Source: DATJXG01 sp035500455 (GTDB taxonomy: Bacteria > Acidobacteriota > Terriglobia > Terriglobales > Acidobacteriaceae). From it: 27,950 nucleotides of DNA. Of the stretch, positions 24,009 through 27,950 are shown in pieces (position 1 is the stretch's first letter; each line of letters starts with the position of its first letter). The notes under the pieces were generated by a model. It was not told the origin of the DNA and searched no databases. It saw nothing but the letters and a program-made list of their open reading frames with translations. The position numbers were made by a program, and so were the translations under genes. The stretch spans positions 1 to 27,950 of the forward strand of contig DATJXG010000144.1 in assembly GCA_035500455.1 (NCBI GenBank). Direction: 5' to 3'.

Positions 24009-24755
24009 ATGGCGTGGTATGCGTACTGCATCACCGAGCATCAAACCCTCCCAAACGGTACTCGCACACGGCGTCCCTTCCTGCTGGAAGGCATCCAGGG
24101 TGTGAACAACGCTTCCGTTCTCAGCTATCCCAGTGGGGAATTCGCAGTAATCGTCAGCGAATTCGAACGTGACGGGGTAAAACTGGAAGAAAAGCACGTT
24201 CTGGAGCACGCACGCGTGGTAAGCGTGTGTTTCCGGACGGGTACGGTGCTTCCATTCCGCTTCGGCACGATCTTCGACACGGATGACGCGTTGCGGCAAG
24301 CTGTCCGCGCCAATCGCCGCGCCTTCGGGGTAAGCGTCGCCAAGCTGCGCGGCAAGTCCGAGATGCACCTCAAAGTGCTGGTGCGCGATGGCTCCCTGAG
24401 CGACGCGCTGGCGCAGATTACGCTGCCCGATACCGTGGGAGGCGAGTACCTCTCCAAGCTGCGGGAAAAGGCCTCGCGCGATCGCGAGCGCCAGACCAAG
24501 GCCCGCGCGCTCTCCGTGCAGGTGCACAAAATGTTCAACCCGCTGGAGGAAGACATCAGCTGCAAGCGGGTGGACTCCAAGGGCATGTTGATCGACATCG
24601 CCCATCTCATCGATTCCAAACACGTGGAGAAGTATCAGAACCGCTATTCCACCGCAGCGCGGCAGTTGAAGAACTGCGAAATCGCGATCAGCGGGCCGTG
24701 GCCGCCATATCACTTTCTGCCGGGAAAGCTGCGGACGGTGGCGGGGAACTCGTAG
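24009..24755 (+). CDS. Orphan GvpL/GvpF-family protein
   Basis: A 248-residue protein from the ATG at 24009 (GGAGAG upstream). It shows the GvpL/F layout: an N-terminal YAYCITE strand, FAVIVSEFE, then LEHARVVSVCFRTGTVLPFRFGTIF, KLRGKSEMHLKVLV, and the C-terminal NCEIAISGPWPPYHF. GvpF and GvpL are accessory components in gas-vesicle assembly and some bind the shell protein GvpA. No gvpA, gvpN or other gas-vesicle gene is in the window, and both neighbours are unrelated. The gene is either a relict or a solo member with a different role. The long minus-strand frame opposite it is a shadow. Confidence 0.85.
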   Translation: MAWYAYCITEHQTLPNGTRTRRPFLLEGIQGVNNASVLSYPSGEFAVIVSEFERDGVKLEEKHVLEHARVVSVCFRTGTVLPFRFGTIFDTDDALRQAVRANRRAFGVSVAKLRGKSEMHLKVLVRDGSLSDALAQITLPDTVGGEYLSKLREKASRDRERQTKARALSVQVHKMFNPLEEDISCKRVDSKGMLIDIAHLIDSKHVEKYQNRYSTAARQLKNCEIAISGPWPPYHFLPGKLRTVAGNS

Positions 24756-24798
24756 GACAGCTCTCGACGTTGACGTAAGAACCGCAAAGCTCATGATT

Positions 24799-24832
24799 GC
24801 TCTGGTGCCTTGGGCTTCCAGCACACCAGAGC
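24799..24832. terminator. Possible terminator hairpin in a convergent gap
   Basis: GCTCTGGTG (24799-24807) and CACCAGAGC (24824-24832) form a perfect 9-bp stem around a 16-nt loop, between the GvpL/F gene and the minus-strand genes. On the plus strand GATTCTTCT follows, a weak T-tract. Confidence 0.5.
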
Positions 24833-24839
24833 GATTCTT

Positions 24840-24992
24840 CTAGCTCAAGAGGTCCGCGGCAACTGGATCTTTCGCCACGGCTTGCATGATGGGCAAGGCA
24901 AAGTCCAGCAGACTGCGGGCGTCGAGGACGTAAGACATCGCATCTCCAACCAGTCCTCCGGTGTTCCCTGTTCTGGCTAGGTAAGCGTCCAC
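24840..24992 (-). CDS. Possible small protein or gene remnant
   Basis: A 50-codon frame from a GTG at 24992, with AGG close upstream, ends just before the hairpin at 24799-24832. The predicted peptide (VDAYLARTGNTGGLVG, then DAMSYVLDARSLLDFALPIMQ) has balanced composition and amphipathic helices and reads like real protein, possibly the C-terminal tail of a lost gene. It follows the flavoprotein stop by 36 bp on the same strand. No family is recognised, and chance is not excluded. Confidence 0.3.
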   Translation of the reverse strand: MDAYLARTGNTGGLVGDAMSYVLDARSLLDFALPIMQAVAKDPVAADLLS

Positions 24993-25028
24993 AATCCTGG
25001 CAAAAAAACATATCAGGGTGCCTGCGTT

Positions 25029-26825
25029 TCAGCGCCTAGTGAAGCCGTCGGGCGTCCACTGCTCCGAGCCGACTCCGTTGTGCACGAAGAAGAGGCCATC
25101 GGGATCGTACTTCTTTTTGATTTGGGCGAGGCGGGCGTGGTTGGCCCCCCAGTAGGAGTGCTCGAAGCCGGACTCGAAGTAGTTGCTCTCGGAGACGTAA
25201 GCTCCGCCGTCGGCGGCAACAGCGCGAAGTTCATTCATGCAGCGGTGCACGGCGTCCGCAGCTTTGCGGCCCTTCGCGACCTCGGGCTCGTGATCGGGGA
25301 TTCCGGGATACGCAGGGCCTTGGCCATCGGCGACGATGGCGAGGGCAAAGGCGCCGCACACCGAGGGATTCATCGCGGTGTCTTTCGCAGCCGCGATGGC
25401 TTCCGGAGGCGCGCCGGCGAGGCCCTTATTGAAATGCAGCTCCACTTCGCTGAAGCGTGACGCCGAGAACAATGCGTTGGCCAATCTCTCTTGGGAATCA
25501 TCCTGCAGCAGTGATGCCGGCATCCAAAGCGACTCGAAGCCCCAGACCACCCAGCCCACCTGCCCGGCGTCACCGTTCCACCAGACGTTACTGGCGCTGG
25601 CGCCGGGGCGCGGGTCTGCCTTGAAAACGTCGTGGTGATGTTCTTTGCGCCAGTCCACGTCCCACCAGTGCCGCACCGGCATGCTGCCGATTTCGGGCGG
25701 GGATTCGATCGTGTAATCGGCGGAAGACTGCCCAAGCCACTTGAGAAACGGCTGCCAGACTTTTCTCGATTGCTCCGTTTCCAGGCCGAGATGAACCATG
25801 CTGATTTCGAGTTTGTTGTCAGCAGAGAAGTGCGCTTGTTCCCCCCACTGATCGTTGAAGAGAGCTTCGCGGTAGAAGGCAACGAAGTGGCGGATCAGGC
25901 GGCGATAAGCGTCGTCGGAGGAGGCCTTGACCGTGAAATTGGCGCCGCCGGCAAATTCTGGGAGATCCCGGACACGAAGTGTTAGTCTACTGACCACTCC
26001 GAAGGTGCCGCCGCCTCCCTTCAGTGCCCAGAAGAGATCCGGGTTCGTGCAGGGATTCGCTACGCGCACTTTGCCGTCTGCGGTAACGACTTCGGCTTCG
26101 AGCAGGCCGGCGGCGGCCATCCCGTAATGCTTCGAGAAGCTGCCGAAACCGCCGCTTTGAATCAGGCCGGCGACGCCGACCGTCGTGCATCCCCCGCCTT
26201 GAACGTAGGCGCCGGCCCTGGTAGTGACGGCCTCGTAGGCTTGCATCCAAATGGTTCCGGAGCCGACCGTGACCGCCCGCTGGTGAGCGTGCGTTGCCTG
26301 GCAACCCTGCGGAATGAAAGCCGGTTCAATGGTGACGTCATGCATATGACGCGTCCAGATCAGAAGAGAATCGGGGGCGTTCGATGTGCCTTGATAACTG
26401 TGGCCGCCCCCTTTGACCACGAGTCGCAAATGATGCTCGCGGGCAAAATCCACGGCGGCGGCGATGTCCTCAGCGTTTCTTGCGGCGACGGCATAAACGC
26501 TCGGTTTGGTGGCCCAGGCATCGACCCAGCCCAGGGTTTGGGTTATGCCGGGGCTATCGCCGATGTAGTAGGGGTTTTTCAGATTCGCGAAAAGAGTTTT
26601 GCAGTCCGCGCTCTGTGAAGAGGACCCGCACGCTTTGATAGGAAAATCGACCGGAATCAGGTTACCGCCAACTGCCTGGCTGAGGCGCTTCCATTCCTCT
26701 TTAGAGGGCCATCCTGGGTCGGAAGGACGCACTCGGCGAGTGGCGGGGCTGGCGAACGCGCCGCGCGGCCACAATGGCGAAAGCGATGCGGCCGCCGTTG
26801 CTTTCAGGAACTCTCTTCGGTTCAA
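25029..26825 (-). CDS. Tat-exported FAD-linked oxidoreductase of the berberine-bridge type
   Basis: A 598-residue flavoprotein. I place the start at TTG 26825 because AGGAGG lies 9 bp upstream and the protein then begins MNRREFLKATAAASL, a canonical twin-arginine signal; an open TTG at 26879 would add 18 residues. The FAD domain carries KGGGHSYQG (H142) and VQGGGCTTVGVAG (C213). These are the His and Cys that anchor FAD bicovalently in berberine-bridge-type enzymes. The C-terminal BBE motif is present (NYFESGFEHSYWGANHARL, KKKYDPDGLF). Such enzymes oxidise sugars, alkaloids or phenolics and are folded before export. The substrate is unknown. The gene is monocistronic or followed by the possible small ORF. 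Confidence 0.92.
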   Translation of the reverse strand: MNRREFLKATAAASLSPLWPRGAFASPATRRVRPSDPGWPSKEEWKRLSQAVGGNLIPVDFPIKACGSSSQSADCKTLFANLKNPYYIGDSPGITQTLGWVDAWATKPSVYAVAARNAEDIAAAVDFAREHHLRLVVKGGGHSYQGTSNAPDSLLIWTRHMHDVTIEPAFIPQGCQATHAHQRAVTVGSGTIWMQAYEAVTTRAGAYVQGGGCTTVGVAGLIQSGGFGSFSKHYGMAAAGLLEAEVVTADGKVRVANPCTNPDLFWALKGGGGTFGVVSRLTLRVRDLPEFAGGANFTVKASSDDAYRRLIRHFVAFYREALFNDQWGEQAHFSADNKLEISMVHLGLETEQSRKVWQPFLKWLGQSSADYTIESPPEIGSMPVRHWWDVDWRKEHHHDVFKADPRPGASASNVWWNGDAGQVGWVVWGFESLWMPASLLQDDSQERLANALFSASRFSEVELHFNKGLAGAPPEAIAAAKDTAMNPSVCGAFALAIVADGQGPAYPGIPDHEPEVAKGRKAADAVHRCMNELRAVAADGGAYVSESNYFESGFEHSYWGANHARLAQIKKKYDPDGLFFVHNGVGSEQWTPDGFTRR

Positions 26826-26945
26826 TGAAGCCCGCCTCCTGAGCAAGCAGTCGATGTCGCTGGTTGTGAACGAATTCAACCATGAGTCAACGTGGGAGGC
26901 AAGGTCTCGCTTTTGGTCGCCAATCGGTTGAAGATGATCGATTCT

Positions 26946-27569
26946 TTACGAATCGTGCCCGGGGCCGTGGGACGAGCCGCACTCCTTCCACAGCTTTTCC
27001 CAATTCCACATTCCGGCCGTTACCTGGATTGGCAACGGGAATCCGAACTGATGCGCCAGCATGCACACCTGCCCGCGATGGTGGGCTTCGTGAGAGAGCA
27101 TGTAGCACAGCATTTCCGGACCAACCGGCCAGGGGCGGGCCCAGCCGTCTCGGTGAAACTTTTCTACGCTGCCCCCGTCGCCGAGAGCTGCCGCGAGCAT
27201 CTCCGCGCAGCGGGCGGCGCTCTCGGCCAGTCCCGCACGGGCCTGCCGCGGGGTGCAGCGCGCGCGGTTGAGCTGCCGCGGAACCTTCAAATGCGGCGCC
27301 GTAAGCCTGACCCACTTGCAGCGGACGTTGTGCATGTGGGTAAAGATCGCCGCAATGGTACGTGCCTTGCTTTTGCCGGACGGTTGGGCCGCCGGCGGTT
27401 TGGCTTTCCAGGCGGCAGGGTCAAGATGTTCGATCAGCATCTGGTTTATGCGGTCGTTGGCGAGAAAGACCCGGACCGCGGCCCGGCCCAGTTGGTTGGG
27501 AGCATGGTATTGGTGATCGCTAAATTGACGATTGACGGGTCGACAGTTGGCGTGTTTACGCGTGGTCAA
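26946..27569 (-). CDS. DinB-family protein, second copy
   Basis: A frame of 207 residues. The DinB bundle begins around residue 33 (RVFLANDRINQMLIEHL), and the His triad is visible as H80 (FTHMHN) and H160/H164 (LSHEAHHRGQ). The start is uncertain. A TTG at 27569 has AAGGAG and GGGGAG upstream, but the first 30 residues are not conserved-looking. It is only distantly similar to the DinB gene at 18820. The start lies 20 bp from a PIN-toxin remnant on the other strand, so this junction may mark an old rearrangement. Confidence 0.85.
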   Translation of the reverse strand: MTTRKHANCRPVNRQFSDHQYHAPNQLGRAAVRVFLANDRINQMLIEHLDPAAWKAKPPAAQPSGKSKARTIAAIFTHMHNVRCKWVRLTAPHLKVPRQLNRARCTPRQARAGLAESAARCAEMLAAALGDGGSVEKFHRDGWARPWPVGPEMLCYMLSHEAHHRGQVCMLAHQFGFPLPIQVTAGMWNWEKLWKECGSSHGPGHDS

Positions 27570-27588
27570 GGCTCCCCACTCCTTGCCC

Positions 27589-27825
27589 TATGATACTTCC
27601 GGGTCGTCGCGCCATCTGAAGCGGGCGACTTTATCCCTACACGCGAAGCGGCCTGGCGCCTCGGCCTTCAATCCGGCCGTCGCGGATTGCGTGCTCGAAG
27701 CTGCCATCAATGGCCAAGCGGATGCGCTGGTGACTTACAACATTGGAGACTTTGCCGAGGCCGGTAAACGCTTTAGAATTTCCGTGTTGCGTCCGGCGGA
27801 TTTGTTGAAGAAGGTCAAAGCATGA
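27589..27825 (+). pseudogene. Remnant of a PIN-domain (VapC-like) toxin
   Basis: The C-terminal 45 codons read VLEAAINGQADALVTYNIGDFAEAGKRF and end VLRPADLLKKVK, the last third of a PIN-family toxin paired with HicB-like antitoxins. The N-terminal two thirds, with the first catalytic Asp and Glu, are missing. Upstream there is only a short unrelated stretch, then the start of a divergent gene. The acidic cluster normally preceding VLEAA (Asp-rich) reads NPAVAD. The frame itself is open and its stop overlaps the next ATG (ATGA), keeping toxin-antitoxin coupling. It is most likely an inactivated toxin produced by deletion. Confidence 0.65.
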
Positions 27826-27950
27826 GCAAAGCTACTTATCCACTGAAACTTCCGCTTTCCATCAAGAGAGCCGCGCAACGGCTGGCCAAGGAAGATGGTG
27901 TGTCGCTAAACCAATGGATCGCGGCCGCGGTCGCCGAGAAGGTGGGAGTC
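27822..27950 (+). CDS. HicB-like/ribbon-helix-helix antitoxin (3' end outside window)
   Basis: The first 43 residues are visible: a short basic strand (ATYPLKLPLSIKRAAQRLAK), then DGVSLNQWIAAAVAEKVG. This is the ribbon-helix-helix pattern of HicB-family antitoxins that accompany PIN toxins. The ATG overlaps the stop of the toxin remnant by four bases. The window ends before its stop codon. Such proteins bind DNA as dimers and repress their operon while neutralising the toxin. With the toxin broken, it may persist as a solo regulator. Confidence 0.8.
   Translation, partial: MSKATYPLKLPLSIKRAAQRLAKEDGVSLNQWIAAAVAEKVGV

Noticed and set aside
23871..24824. 317-codon minus-strand frame opposite the GvpL/F gene
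   Set aside because: No recognisable domain; the plus-strand product shows colinear GvpL/F motifs and a ribosome-binding site.
1..27950. CRISPR arrays, tRNA or rRNA genes, insertion sequences, phage genes
   Set aside because: No regularly spaced repeats with unique spacers, no cloverleaf or rRNA segments, and no transposase or integrase motifs were seen on reading both strands.

Overview
The window looks like a chromosomal segment of a soil-type Acidobacteriota (Terriglobia/Koribacter-like) genome. The evidence is the pairing of an acidobacterial PadR regulator with an ADOP-type duplicated permease, an OmpA-like protein with the acidobacterial N-terminal domain, a fused aroD-aroE gene and moderately high GC. 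This assignment rests on gene families recognised by eye; no database search was possible. I see no rRNA, tRNA, CRISPR array, phage or intact insertion sequence. Most of the window is core-like or housekeeping, with accessory character at the right end.

Layout: (1) 1-4599: 3' end of an OmpA-family envelope protein with a clear terminator, then a PadR regulator/ADOP permease operon with a palindromic operator over its promoter. (2) 4696-8273: an MFS exporter on the minus strand, a PilZ protein and a CpaE/TadZ-like ATPase. (3) 8408-12911, all minus: a large protein with a divergent class III nucleotide-cyclase-like domain, a membrane N-acetyltransferase of the HGSNAT type and a secreted creatininase-family hydrolase. 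(4) 13054-15505: two tandem paralogous sugar-binding-type proteins without signal peptides, then a cupin lacking the usual metal ligands. (5) 15506-18152: a structured leader with a probable c-di-GMP-I riboswitch upstream of a penicillin-binding transpeptidase, then a CPBP membrane protease. (6) 18307-20860: a small Ala/Gln-rich protein with a strong terminator, a DinB protein, nonamer-type intergenic repeats, pgsA and an overlapping AMMECR1 gene. (7) 20939-23695: an exported protein of unknown function and a divergent aroD-aroE fusion. (8) 24009-27950: an orphan GvpL/F gene, a Tat-exported berberine-bridge-type flavoprotein, a second DinB gene, a remnant of a PIN toxin and the start of its apparently intact antitoxin.

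Two themes recur. One is second-messenger signalling: PilZ, the cyclase-like protein and the candidate c-di-GMP riboswitch ahead of a cell-wall enzyme. The other is orphan members of multi-gene systems: TadZ without Tad genes, GvpL/F without gas-vesicle genes, a permease without an ATPase, and binding proteins without a transporter. No region looks like a whole new defence or biosynthetic system. The most promising unexplained items are the riboswitch-like leader at about 15.6-15.8 kb, the cyclase-like protein and the tandem signal-less binding proteins.
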